Below the pieces are notes generated by a model. The model saw only the letters and a list, made by a program, of their open reading frames with translations. It had not been told where the DNA came from and ran no database searches. This document shows positions 45,801 through 55,139 of a stretch of 64,000 nucleotides of DNA, piece by piece (the stretch's first letter is position 1; every line of letters starts with the position of its first letter). This stretch comes from Rhodospirillaceae bacterium MC!. Its GTDB lineage: Bacteria; Pseudomonadota; Alphaproteobacteria; MC1. The translations under genes and the position numbers were made by a program. The stretch lies in NCBI GenBank assembly GCA_002632265.1, contig NQOV01000012.1, positions 62,001 to 126,000 of the forward strand. Reading direction: 5' to 3'.

Positions 45801-46011
45801 TGGTTATTCTCTTTAAATTTATCTTGAATTGGATTGCTATTATTTGGATTGCTCTTATAAAGAGATATTATCATAGTTATTCCCATTTTACAAGAATTAA
45901 TATTTTAATATAGACAAAAAGATATACAAGAAAACATCTTAAAATATATGAGAAATGGGCTAAGATGTGCAGGTTATGCCCACATTAGCCCATTTTTCAC
46001 ATATCTTTAGC

Positions 46012-46530
46012 TTATATTACTTTGCGTTTCCATACTCGCCATTCGGTGGCGTTGAGTTCGAGTTTGGCTAGAGTTTTTACGTCGGTTAAGAGTTTGTTTT
46101 TATTGCCAAAGTTTCCAGTAACGCAACCTGAACTAAATTGATGACAGTTATTTAATAGCACGTTATAATCTGTAGTAGTGGTTAGTTTTTGCATGGCACG
46201 ATCGGCGATTTCTTTAGATCCTACAGGATATCCTGCATTATCGCAAGATACATAAATGGACCAACCTAATCCGCCCGAAGTAAAGCCATGGCCATTTTCG
46301 GAGCTAATAGCTCCCGTACGATTTAATCCTACGATACGCCCATCGCCAATATATATGCCTGAATGTTGGCACTCTTCGAACATTCCACCTACAAGATCAC
46401 AGTATACTAAGCTCCCAATCGCTGGCTCTGATACTTTGCTTTTTAAATGGGTAATTGCTGATGTGGCAAGATTATCTGCCCAATTGATCATTAATATAGA
46501 TAACATTATAAATCCTTTCTTATTGCTCAT
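46012..46530 (-). CDS. LRAT-domain (NlpC/P60-superfamily) protein
   Basis: A 172-residue protein with the circularly permuted papain-like LRAT fold: His56 in CQHSGIYIGDGRIVGL and Cys129 in LLNNCHQFSSGC form the expected His/Cys pair. Members act as acyltransferases, lipases or cysteine peptidases. No clear signal peptide, though the first 20 residues are hydrophobic. It lies beside two ACP genes and an N-acyltransferase, which favours acyl-group chemistry here. The stop of the cluster is about 365 bp from the next gene. Confidence 0.72.
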   Translation of the reverse strand: MSNKKGFIMLSILMINWADNLATSAITHLKSKVSEPAIGSLVYCDLVGGMFEECQHSGIYIGDGRIVGLNRTGAISSENGHGFTSGGLGWSIYVSCDNAGYPVGSKEIADRAMQKLTTTTDYNVLLNNCHQFSSGCVTGNFGNKNKLLTDVKTLAKLELNATEWRVWKRKVI

Positions 46531-46895
46531 TTAAAATATTTATATATCATATTATACATCATATGTGTACTCATAGAGAGGATATCAAGTACTTTTTCTC
46601 ATCTTGTGAGTTTAATTTTTAAATCTAATGTTTGCCTTTAATTTTATATCTTGCTATATATTTTGAAAATCTGTAAAGTAATTAGAAAGATAGTAGAGAT
46701 AAAATAACACTGATTCATATATTTACATGACTTTATTAGGATTATCTAAAAAATTACCTGATTCCATTGTAAATCTTGTTGACTTATTCTATAGGATTGT
46801 TATATGATTGTAAATCATAGGTAATTTTTCACACCACTTATTAATTTAATTTAACTTAACTTAACTGAATTTAACTTAACTGCAGGATAAAATAC
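46531..46895. other. Intergenic region between LRAT gene and permease
   Basis: No gene is seen. AAAAATTACCT (46749-46759) and AGGTAATTTTT (46819-46829) form an 11-bp inverted repeat whose 59-nt loop contains TTGACT-16-TATATG (46779-46806), a likely promoter, and two copies of ATTGTAAATC. A run of TTAACT-like units follows to about 46880. Confidence 0.5.
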
Positions 46896-48299
46896 ATGGT
46901 TGAAGATTTAAAAGCTAAATATGGTTTATTTACCGCTATAACCTTGGTTGTGGGAGTGGTAATTGGGGTTGGTATATATTTCAAAGCACAACCCATATTG
47001 TTGGCAACTGGTGGATCTGGTACATATGCAATTTATACTTGGATATTGGGAGCGATATTAACATTATCGGCAGGTTTGGTCATTAGTGAGCTTGTGAGCA
47101 GTGCGAATAAAACAGGGGGAATTCAAGTACTAATGTCTTACGCTTATGGCGAACGCTTAGGCTTTAGTGTGGGATTTTCTCAAACCTTGTTATATTTTCC
47201 CATGATCATATGCTTGGAGGCATATTATTCCATGTCCTATACTTACCAATTCATAGGGTTTCATGCGAATATTTTAGAACAGTTTTTGTTAGTGATATTT
47301 TTTATTAGCTTTGTTTTTATTTTGAATATACTCTCATCTTTTTTAGGGGGATTGTTTCAACGAGTAGGCTCGGTTTTAAAGCTTTTACCTTTGTTGATCA
47401 TCGCCATTGCGGGGATCTTCTATCATTCGCCAACTAGTGAAGTAACAGGCGATAATTTGCATATAATAGGTGCGGCCATGGTGCATAAAAGTATCTTCGA
47501 GGCTGTCGGTACGGCTTTGATATCGGTCTTATTTGCCTTTGAGAGTTGGCTATTTGTTTCAACGATTACTCCTGAATTTAAAAATCCTAAAAGGAATATT
47601 CCTTTGGCTATCATTCTTGGTATTTTGATTATTGCTGTGATATATATTGGCTTTAATGTGGGAATCCTGCATGTGGTAAGTGGAGCGGAAATTGCTTATA
47701 ATTCTAAGAATGTTAACATCTTTAGTATTGCCGAATTGATTCTCTCGAAAAGTGGCGGTAAATTTATAGAGTTTTTCATTGTGATATCGGCTTTTATTGC
47801 CTTAAATGGATATACTCTACTGGCTCAACGTTCCATATACGGATTGTTTTTCAATAGTAAAAAGGCTAAATTACAACTTTTACTTAAGGTTTCAAAAAAT
47901 AATACTCCTTATGTTTCGGCAATGGTTATGTATAAGATTGTTTGTATATATATATCGGTTGGGTTTTTTATTGCTTATTATTATCATAATGCGGAACAGG
48001 TATTTAATACCTATTCGGATATTCCAACTATATTATTTTGGTGCTTTTATGTTTTGCTTTTTGTTGCTACAGTGCGAATCCGCAAGAATAAGTTGGGAAT
48101 TTATAAGAAACCCAATTTTAAAGTGCCATTTTTAAAGGTCTTTGTTACCATTGCCACCATGGGCGGTATTTACGGTATTGTAGGGCAGATCATATCTCTT
48201 GATACTTTTGAACTTAATTATTATCATCTATTATATTTTTTATTTGCTTTGTCTGTTGCAATTCTTGGTTTTTTAGTATATAAATATACAGAAATATAA
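46896..48299 (+). CDS. APC-family amino acid permease
   Basis: Twelve predicted membrane helices over 467 residues. The start [25 protein letters not shown] is the family's first unwound helix with Gly-rich substrate site, and [27 protein letters not shown] is the conserved helix 6-loop region. This resembles the LAT/SteT-like branch, which exchanges or imports amino acids. The substrate cannot be told. GCAGGAT is the ribosome site. panB starts 35 bp downstream. Confidence 0.88.
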   Translation: MVEDLKAKYGLFTAITLVVGVVIGVGIYFKAQPILLATGGSGTYAIYTWILGAILTLSAGLVISELVSSANKTGGIQVLMSYAYGERLGFSVGFSQTLLYFPMIICLEAYYSMSYTYQFIGFHANILEQFLLVIFFISFVFILNILSSFLGGLFQRVGSVLKLLPLLIIAIAGIFYHSPTSEVTGDNLHIIGAAMVHKSIFEAVGTALISVLFAFESWLFVSTITPEFKNPKRNIPLAIILGILIIAVIYIGFNVGILHVVSGAEIAYNSKNVNIFSIAELILSKSGGKFIEFFIVISAFIALNGYTLLAQRSIYGLFFNSKKAKLQLLLKVSKNNTPYVSAMVMYKIVCIYISVGFFIAYYYHNAEQVFNTYSDIPTILFWCFYVLLFVATVRIRKNKLGIYKKPNFKVPFLKVFVTIATMGGIYGIVGQIISLDTFELNYYHLLYFLFALSVAILGFLVYKYTEI

Positions 48300-48334
48300 T
48301 TTTTAGATATGGTCATATATATAAGGTGGAATTT

Positions 48335-49126
48335 ATGAAAAAGGTTACTATTAGTACATTAAATAAACTAAAGTCAGATGGCAAGAAATTCGCTTCAATA
48401 ACATCTTATGATGCGAGTTTTTCTAAATTGTTTGAAGAGGCAGAAGTGCCTGTGCTGTTGGTGGGCGATTCCTTGGGAATGGTTTTACAAGGTCATGATT
48501 CAACCATTCCTGTAACAGTGGAAGATATCGCTTATCATACAAAAAATGTTAGAGCAGGGAATAAGAATTCATTGCTTATGGCTGATATGCCCTTTATGAG
48601 TTACGCCAACGTGCATGACGCTTGCATAAATGCAGGAACTCTCATGCGTGCAGGGGCGAATATGGTTAAGATAGAAGGGGGCGGTTGGTTGTGTGAAACC
48701 GTAAGAGAACTTACTCGCCGATCTGTTCCCGTGTGCGTTCATTTGGGTTTGACTCCGCAATCTGTTAACGTTATGGGCGGATACAAAGTGCAAGGACGAG
48801 ATCAAAGCTTACATGATTCTATTATCGCAGACGCTTTGGCGTTGGAAGAGGCGGGAGCTAAAATCATTCTTCTGGAATGCGTAACAAAAGAACTAGCCGA
48901 AAAGATAACTCAAGCTTTAAACGTTCCTGTAATAGGTATTGGAGCGGGAAATGTTACCGATGGGCAAATTATGGTTATGCACGATGTTTTAGGAATATCT
49001 GCCAACTACATCCCCATGTTTTCCAAGAATTTCCTCGAACCTACAGGGAATATTTTGGACGCAATTAAGCTATATGTTAAAGAAGTTAATGATCTAATAT
49101 TCCCTGCAGAAGAGCATACATTTTAA
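48335..49126 (+). CDS. panB: 3-methyl-2-oxobutanoate hydroxymethyltransferase
   Basis: First step of pantothenate synthesis, making ketopantoate. Conserved parts: [40 protein letters not shown] split over the metal and substrate sites, [31 protein letters not shown], and [21 protein letters not shown] use the ATG at 48335, which has AAGGTGG 5 nt upstream; a GTG at 48326 lies within that ribosome site. panC follows after 96 bp. Making pantothenate suggests the host does not supply enough. Confidence 0.96.
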   Translation: MKKVTISTLNKLKSDGKKFASITSYDASFSKLFEEAEVPVLLVGDSLGMVLQGHDSTIPVTVEDIAYHTKNVRAGNKNSLLMADMPFMSYANVHDACINAGTLMRAGANMVKIEGGGWLCETVRELTRRSVPVCVHLGLTPQSVNVMGGYKVQGRDQSLHDSIIADALALEEAGAKIILLECVTKELAEKITQALNVPVIGIGAGNVTDGQIMVMHDVLGISANYIPMFSKNFLEPTGNILDAIKLYVKEVNDLIFPAEEHTF

Positions 49127-49222
49127 GGGTAAAAATCACTCATTCACTTGTTTTAAATCACTAAACGAATTCCCACTTATAAGCAAAGTTAGAAATAAGC
49201 AAAACTAGAAAGGATTAATAAT

Positions 49223-50077
49223 ATGGATATTTTATCAAAGATAGAAGATGTTAAAGCACAAATAAAATCCTATAAATCCCAAGGGAAAATCATAGGATTT
49301 GTACCAACAATGGGCAATCTACATAAGGGGCATTTGCAACTTGTATCCCAAGCCATTAACACTTGTGATGTGGTTGTCTCGAGTATTTTTGTTAATCCTT
49401 TGCAGTTTGATAAACAGGCGGATCTTAAGGCTTATCCGAGAACTTTGGAAGATGATTCCAATTCCTTACGAGATCTTGGTGTTAAGCTGATTTTTACTCC
49501 TACTCCTGAAATTATGTATCCTAAAGGGTTAGATAATCAAGCAGTAGTTGAAGTTTTACCCCTTAGTAATATGTTAGAAGGTAAACTTCGCCCTGGGCAT
49601 TTTCGTGGTGTGGCTACTGTGGTTAATAAGTTATTTAATATAATTCAACCAGATTACGCCTTTTTTGGCGAAAAAGATTTCCAACAATTGGCTATTATAA
49701 AGCAAATGGTTAAGGATTTATCGCTCGATGTTATTATAAAAAATGTCCCTATCGTTCGAGAATCTGACGGCTTGGCCATGAGTTCTAGAAATAACTATCT
49801 CACAGAAAATGAACGAAAAATCGCTCCTAGCCTTTATCAAACAATGTTATGGATCAAACAACAACTCCTAGAAAATAACCGTACCGACTATGCTAAGATC
49901 CTAGAACAAGCCAATGTAAAACTAGAAGAAAAATCTTTCAAACGTGATGAACTTTTCCTACGTGATGCTAAAAATCTTGAAGAAATATCACAAGATACAA
50001 CCCACATTGTAATCCTAATGTCCGCCCACTTAGGTAAGGCAAGATTAATTGATAATATGGTTATATCTTTAAGCTAA
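49223..50077 (+). CDS. panC: Pantothenate synthetase
   Basis: Joins pantoate and beta-alanine with ATP. FVPTMGNLHKGHLQLVSQA carries the HxGH adenylate motif, followed by VSSIFVNPLQF, GHFRGVATVVNKLFNI, FFGEKDFQQL and the KMSKS-like GLAMSSRNNYL. Full length at 284 residues. No panD is in the window. Confidence 0.96.
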   Translation: MDILSKIEDVKAQIKSYKSQGKIIGFVPTMGNLHKGHLQLVSQAINTCDVVVSSIFVNPLQFDKQADLKAYPRTLEDDSNSLRDLGVKLIFTPTPEIMYPKGLDNQAVVEVLPLSNMLEGKLRPGHFRGVATVVNKLFNIIQPDYAFFGEKDFQQLAIIKQMVKDLSLDVIIKNVPIVRESDGLAMSSRNNYLTENERKIAPSLYQTMLWIKQQLLENNRTDYAKILEQANVKLEEKSFKRDELFLRDAKNLEEISQDTTHIVILMSAHLGKARLIDNMVISLS

Positions 50078-50161
50078 AATTCTGGATTTTATGGGATTTT
50101 ATCTTCATTGCTTTTCTTTTTTTGTCTTATTAGCTTAGCTCATCTTAGCTCTTTTCATCTC

Positions 50162-50225
50162 GTTTTGTTTTGTTTTGTTTCGTTTCGTTTTATCTCATCT
50201 CATCTCATCTCATCTCATCTCATCT
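50162..50225. repeat. Pentanucleotide tandem repeats (GTTTY and CATCT)
   Basis: Six GTTTT/GTTTC units (50162-50191) run into one degenerate and six perfect CATCT units (to 50225). All-pyrimidine bias on one strand except the G of each unit. Confidence 0.9.
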
Positions 50226-50250
50226 AACTTGGTTTATTGGTTTGTTTTTT

Positions 50251-50285
50251 ATCATTGCTGGCCTATTATTTAAGCCAGCAATGAT
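50251..50285. repeat. Palindrome with TGGCC core, copy A
   Basis: ATCATTGCTGGC and GCCAGCAATGAT are perfect 12-bp arms with an 11-nt loop. The core matches the palindrome at 60532-60598 at 22 of 24 positions. Confidence 0.85.
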
Positions 50286-50616
50286 AAATTCTAGCTGATC
50301 ACAAATAAAATATGCTTTAATTGGATATGCTTTAATAAAATAGCTATTTTGATATGGGTTACTAATCTGTTATAATATATGTAAAATATCTATAACAGTA
50401 TTCGTATTATATCTAGTTTAGGCCGTAAATATAAAGAATATAAACAAGAAAAGATGTAATATGGAATGTCTATACAGATAAATATACGATTATATACGAA
50501 TTTACTTTACGCCGTACTCTTATAGTTGGCCTGAAATAAAAAATGGTTTGAAGTGGAAAATTGGTGGTGTTATATTGCTGGTGTTATAAAGTGTGAGTCT
50601 TGTGTAGGTGTGGGGG

Positions 50617-51414
50617 TTATAATTCTTGGAAGATTTTAATGGCTTGTTCTAGGTCTGATTGGGTGTCGACGCCGATGGGCATGTCGGTTACTATGCTACA
50701 GCAGATGTTCATATTATTTTCTAAAGCTCGAAGTTGTTCGAGTTTTTCGCTTTGTTCTAGGATACCTTCGTGTAAATTAACGAACTTTTTTAGTGATTTA
50801 GTGCGATAGGCGTAGATTCCCACATGATGATAAATATGAGATGTGCCGTTGTTATTTCTCACATATGGCACGGGTTGGCGAGAGAAGTATAGAGCTTTAG
50901 CGGTTGAGCCGTAAGGGGCGTTTGCTGGTAAGGGGGTAACAACTTTAACTACATTCGGATCATTTATTTCTTTAATATCATTACTAGAACATGCTAATGT
51001 TGCAATATCATATGTGCAAGTGTGGTCTTGTATTAAAGCTTGTTGGACATCAATAATAGATTCGGGAGCAATGAGTGGGAGATCGCCTTGGAGGTTGACT
51101 ATGATATCAACACTATTTTCCAACTTTAAACGTTCGATAGCTTGCCAAACTCGATCGCTTCCCGATGGTAAACTTGCGTCTGTCATTACCGCAGTAGCTC
51201 CAAAATCTGATACGCAATCAAATACCTCTTGCTCGGAACAGGCTACTATAACATCGCCAATTTTGGATTTTCTCGCTTGTTCTACCACTCGTAAGATCAT
51301 CGGCAAACCGCAAATATCTTTCATGGGTTTGTTGGGTAATCTGCTTGATTGCATTCTTGCAGGAATTACTATAATGCTTGTTAAGTCTTTGTTATTATTA
51401 TCTAAGGCGTTCAT
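50617..51414 (-). CDS. kdsB: 3-deoxy-manno-octulosonate cytidylyltransferase
   Basis: Activates Kdo as CMP-Kdo for LPS core, implying a Gram-negative envelope. IPARMQSSRLPNKPMKDICGLPMI is the CTP-binding start, then ASLPSGSDRVWQAIE, VNLQGDLPLI and the C-terminal HVGIYAYRTKSLKKFV and GVDTQSDLEQA. Length 265 is normal. Convergent with panC across the repeat-rich spacer. Confidence 0.95.
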   Translation of the reverse strand: MNALDNNNKDLTSIIVIPARMQSSRLPNKPMKDICGLPMILRVVEQARKSKIGDVIVACSEQEVFDCVSDFGATAVMTDASLPSGSDRVWQAIERLKLENSVDIIVNLQGDLPLIAPESIIDVQQALIQDHTCTYDIATLACSSNDIKEINDPNVVKVVTPLPANAPYGSTAKALYFSRQPVPYVRNNNGTSHIYHHVGIYAYRTKSLKKFVNLHEGILEQSEKLEQLRALENNMNICCSIVTDMPIGVDTQSDLEQAIKIFQEL

Positions 51415-51588
51415 TATTTTCTCTCTTATTATTTCTTGTTATCTCTTTTTGTCTTGTTTTATCTTGATAAATATATTGCATAAATAGATTGTTAAGTATG
51501 GATATACTTATTATATATACAGTATATCATATATTTATCCTAGATTACAACATTTCAATCTAAATTTAATAAAATAAAGAATTTCCGC

Positions 51589-53409
51589 ATGTTATATATT
51601 CACAATCAGCTCTTAGAGATCACAAGATCAATCCCACATTTACACAGAATATCGGTGTTGATTGTCATTTTGATAACTTTACTGATGTTAGTTACTGAAG
51701 TGATATCTTTAGAAGCTACCGCTATCGCCAGTGTATCGGCTATGGCCTTGATTTTTGCCATATTTCCCTTAAATGACGGAACTTTATTTCAAGGTGTTTT
51801 TTTAGGATTTTCTAATTCATCATTGATCTCAATTGTTTGTTTATCCATAGTCGGACAAGGATTATTTCACACTGGAGTTCTTGATAGTGTTTCCAATTTA
51901 TTCATTCGAATCTCAAAGATCAACAAAAGGTCAGCCTTAATTAGTATGTTTATCGGCGTGTATTTGATATCTGGATACTTTAATAATATCCCTACTGTAA
52001 TGTTATTCATTCCCATAGTAATGGAAGTGAGTAAGGCCTTAAAAATTAGTCATTCAAAAATCCTACTGCCTTTGGCGTACATATCTACCCTAGGGGGAAT
52101 GACAACCCTAATCGGATCAGGGACTAACATCCTAGTACACACAAGTTTACGCAATTTAGGACTATCTGGATTCTCTTTTTATCAAACATTTATTCCTGCG
52201 GTGATATTGGGAGCGGTTGGCATAGTCTATTTGGCGATATTTTCCGCTAAAATACTTCCCAATAATTCGGCTCAAGAAGAAAAAAGCCAAGATTCGCTAT
52301 TTATTATAGAATTTAATGTGGAAAATAACAAGTTGCTAATGGATTTACAATTGGAAGATTCTTGCTTTTCATCCTTTAGCTCGGTCGAAATTTTAAATAA
52401 TAACTCTAGAACGATTCGCCAAAATGATACTCTGCAGATAGTGGGAAAACAACAGGATATTATAAAGTTTCTCACATCTTACAACGTTCATCATTATCTA
52501 TTGGATAATAATCTTAACAACGACACAGGGCCGGAAATAGTAGAGACTTTAGTATCTAGCCAATCATCATATAGGGGTAAAAAGATAAGTTCGGTGTTAC
52601 ATCATATGTCCACAGGCCTTAATTTATTAGGAATTAAAGATTCGCATTTAGTTAATCAAAATGAGATGAATAAAGGCCAAGTAAGTAAAAGTATAGTCGA
52701 TAAAACCATGCAAGTGGGCGATCATATTCTTCTTGTGGGATACGAAAAGCAAATCAAAGACATTCGAGAAAATAGCGACTTAGTTCTCCTTGAGTATACT
52801 CGCAAGATATTCACATCAAATAGACATTATCCCATTGCTATCATTATATTTTTAATTATGATATCTAGTATTATCACTCAAGTATTATCCACAGAAGTGG
52901 CAAGTTTTGTCGGAGCGTCTATGATGATTGTATTCAAGTGTTTACCTTTAAAGTTCGCTAAAAAAGCCATAGATTTCAAAATCGTATCCTTGGTGGTGTG
53001 TGCCTTAGCCATGGCCAATGGTTTGGATATTACTGGTACTGATGATTGGATCGCTAATATCATTGTAAATTACTTGCCGAAAAATAATCCACTGCTTGCG
53101 GTATCCTTATTGTTTTTGATCGTTGCCTTTTTTACTAACATCCTAACGAATCACGCTTGTGCGGTTCTATTTACTCCTATCGCCGTGAGTATTGCCAAAG
53201 ATTTACATGTTGATCCTATGATTTTTGCCATGAGTGTTGTTCTTGGAGCAAATGCTTCTTTTGTAACTCCTTTTTCTCATCCTACCAATCTGTTAGTAAT
53301 GACCCCAGGTGGATATAAGTTTAAAGATTACTTTAAATTGGGCTTTCCTTTGATAATTATTTTGGCAATATCATTTGTATTTCTGCTTAAATTTTGTTAT
53401 AAATTATAA
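51589..53409 (+). CDS. SLC13/CitT-family-like permease with RCK-C (TrkA-C) insert
   Basis: About eleven membrane helices in two halves surround a cytoplasmic insert (about 225-400). Each half has a hairpin motif: YFNNIPTVMLFIPI with TLIGSGTNILVH, and FFTNILTNHACAVLFTPIAV with NASFVTPFSHPTN. These are the family's Asn-Thr sodium/substrate motifs. The insert has TrkA-C-like strands (RQNDTLQIVGKQQDI, and VGDHILLVGYEKQI). Such proteins move dicarboxylates, sulfate or similar anions. The substrate is not resolved. Confidence 0.88.
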   Translation: MLYIHNQLLEITRSIPHLHRISVLIVILITLLMLVTEVISLEATAIASVSAMALIFAIFPLNDGTLFQGVFLGFSNSSLISIVCLSIVGQGLFHTGVLDSVSNLFIRISKINKRSALISMFIGVYLISGYFNNIPTVMLFIPIVMEVSKALKISHSKILLPLAYISTLGGMTTLIGSGTNILVHTSLRNLGLSGFSFYQTFIPAVILGAVGIVYLAIFSAKILPNNSAQEEKSQDSLFIIEFNVENNKLLMDLQLEDSCFSSFSSVEILNNNSRTIRQNDTLQIVGKQQDIIKFLTSYNVHHYLLDNNLNNDTGPEIVETLVSSQSSYRGKKISSVLHHMSTGLNLLGIKDSHLVNQNEMNKGQVSKSIVDKTMQVGDHILLVGYEKQIKDIRENSDLVLLEYTRKIFTSNRHYPIAIIIFLIMISSIITQVLSTEVASFVGASMMIVFKCLPLKFAKKAIDFKIVSLVVCALAMANGLDITGTDDWIANIIVNYLPKNNPLLAVSLLFLIVAFFTNILTNHACAVLFTPIAVSIAKDLHVDPMIFAMSVVLGANASFVTPFSHPTNLLVMTPGGYKFKDYFKLGFPLIIILAISFVFLLKFCYKL

Positions 53410-53683
53410 GAGTAAAAAAAATACTTATTTATTTCCTTGACTTGTTAAGAAAAAAATAGTAAAATAAAGTCATGGTATTTATTAAAGTATAAATACAGTT
53501 ATTGGACTTTTGAAAATTTAGTTACAATACAGTTTAAATAACAGTGTTAATATACTTACGGTGCATATATCGCATTGCATTAAAGTATATATTTAACTAA
53601 TTTTCATCTTCTTATGCGGCCTTGAAGTAAGTACTTTATTTTTCACAGCCCTAAGTTTAAAGCGATTGTAATGGAGAACCACT

Positions 53684-54376
53684 ATGTCATTTATCAGAGC
53701 TAGAACAGAAAAACAAATAGAAGAGCGTGTAAATAATATTTTAAAAGCAACTTTAAAAATGTTTAAAATCATGCCGTATGAAAAAATCAGCCTTGGCAAA
53801 ATAGCAAACGAGATTGGGATATCAAAACCAGCTTTGTATAAATATTTTCCCTCTAAAGAGGCAATATTTTTTTCCATATATAAAACATCACTCATATATA
53901 TAACCGATTCTTTAATTGACAAACTAGAAAAAGAAAAGGATAATATCCATAATCCTGAAGATGTGGTAAATATTATTATTGAAGTTTCACGTCAAGATAA
54001 AGAACAAGCAATGTTATTTTACAAAATTAATTCATTGATAGCAAGAACCATCGAAAATAACGCAGATTACGAAACTATTTATAATTATCGTAAATTTGTA
54101 GTTGAGGATATTCCTTTGCAAGTGAAAAAAATGTCGGACATATCTGACTATCTAACCTTGGACGGTTGGGCATATACATTATTTTATTATTTTGTTATTG
54201 CTTCGGGTTTATATCCTGTCTGTATCAAAACTGGGGAATTCGCCAAGGAAATACAGGCAATGACCGAATTTAAACTCATTCATTTCGATTTGGAAGAAAG
54301 ATTGAAAGGTAGTATGATTCCAATAGTTCAAAGCTTAAAAGAAAAAGAAGATATCAACAAAAGCTTTGAAATATAA
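53684..54376 (+). CDS. TetR-family transcriptional regulator
   Basis: The N-terminal 60 residues are a TetR DNA-binding domain (RVNNILKATLKMFKIMPYEKISLGKIANEIGISKPALYKYFPSKEAIF). The rest is a helical ligand domain of about 170 residues of unknown ligand. The upstream 274 bp contain a reverse copy of the GGGCTGTGAAAAA motif at about 53639-53652. The target may be the adjacent permease, but the sequence gives no direct proof. GGAG precedes the ATG. Confidence 0.88.
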   Translation: MSFIRARTEKQIEERVNNILKATLKMFKIMPYEKISLGKIANEIGISKPALYKYFPSKEAIFFSIYKTSLIYITDSLIDKLEKEKDNIHNPEDVVNIIIEVSRQDKEQAMLFYKINSLIARTIENNADYETIYNYRKFVVEDIPLQVKKMSDISDYLTLDGWAYTLFYYFVIASGLYPVCIKTGEFAKEIQAMTEFKLIHFDLEERLKGSMIPIVQSLKEKEDINKSFEI

Positions 54377-54393
54377 AAAATATAAAAAATGGT

Positions 54394-54422
54394 TTGACCT
54401 TAAGAAAAAATTAATGTATAAT
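54394..54422 (+). promoter_or_regulatory. Promoter of trcR
   Basis: TTGACC and a perfect TATAAT with 17-bp spacing. The mRNA should begin near 54429, just before a long hairpin. Confidence 0.75.
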
Positions 54423-54441
54423 TTCATAAATTTTAAAAGAT

Positions 54442-54479
54442 ATAGAATGCCTATAGTTTTAAAACTATAGGTTTTCTAT
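54442..54479 (+). promoter_or_regulatory. Hairpin at the 5' end of the trcR mRNA
   Basis: CCTATAGTTTT and AAAACTATAGG (54450-54471) form a palindrome, extended by ATAGAA/TTCTAT outside a 2-nt mismatch. Followed by TTTTC, it could be a transcript stabiliser or an attenuator for trcR and gyrA. Confidence 0.55.
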
Positions 54480-54508
54480 GTAATAAGAGCAACTTAAGGG
54501 GGAATACA

Positions 54509-55057
54509 ATGGCTTTACCTATTATGCCTAAAGCAACAGCGGTATGGTTAATTGATAATACATCATTAACATTCGATCAGATAGCAGATTTTAGCGGTTT
54601 ACATACTATTGAGATCCAAGCAATTGCCGATGGCGATATCGCTACTAATGTTCATGGGGAAAATCCTATCGAATCAGGGCAGTTAACACAAAAGCAAATT
54701 GACGAATGTCAGAATGATCCGAAGAAAAGATTAAAACTTCGAGAAAATCCTTTACTTAAAAAGCGTATTGGGGCAAAATACACGCCCATTAACAAACGCC
54801 AATCTAAACCCGACGGCGTGTTATGGCTAATTCAGAATCGTCCAGAGTTGTCGGATAAGCAAATCATGAAACTAGTAGGCACAACCAAAACTACCATCGA
54901 AAGCATTCGAGATAGATCTCATAAAAATTATGCGATTCTCGAGGCTAAAGATCCTGTGATTCTTGGCTTATGTAATATTAATGAAATGGATATCGCCATG
55001 AATGAGGCCATAGCCCAAAACGCTAAAAAAGAAGAAACATCAATTTTAGAAGAGTAA
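54509..55057 (+). CDS. trcR: Cell-cycle transcriptional regulator TrcR (DUF1013)
   Basis: The 182-residue protein begins LPIMPKATAVWLIDNTSLTFDQIADFSGLHTIEIQAIADG, the diagnostic N-terminus of DUF1013, and contains a second helix-turn-helix-like part (KPDGVLWLIQNRPELSDKQIMKLVGTTKTTIESIRDR). It is an almost exclusively alphaproteobacterial family that binds RNA polymerase and promoters of housekeeping genes. AAGGGGG precedes the ATG. gyrA follows after 82 bp. Confidence 0.93.
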   Translation: MALPIMPKATAVWLIDNTSLTFDQIADFSGLHTIEIQAIADGDIATNVHGENPIESGQLTQKQIDECQNDPKKRLKLRENPLLKKRIGAKYTPINKRQSKPDGVLWLIQNRPELSDKQIMKLVGTTKTTIESIRDRSHKNYAILEAKDPVILGLCNINEMDIAMNEAIAQNAKKEETSILEE

Positions 55058-55139
55058 AATAATGTTTATGGATGTTTAATCCTATAAACCTATTAAACCT
55101 AAGAACATTTACACACAATACCAAAGGTACTTACATATT

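Larger units (their letters stand above)
50078..50616. other. Convergent intergenic region with pentamer repeats and palindrome (copy A)
   Basis: No gene in 539 bp between the 3' ends of panC and kdsB. It holds a pyrimidine-rich run of 5-nt tandem repeats, a GGCC-core palindrome and an AT-rich stretch at about 50370-50460 that resembles 60247-60330. Confidence 0.6.

Noticed and set aside
48326-48334. GTG start for panB
   Set aside because: The GTG is part of the AAGGTGG ribosome site that serves the ATG at 48335.
50251-50285. Palindrome as terminator for panC or kdsB
   Set aside because: T-run precedes rather than follows the hairpin in the panC direction, and no U-tract exists in the kdsB direction; it is also more than 170 bp past panC and 330 bp past kdsB.
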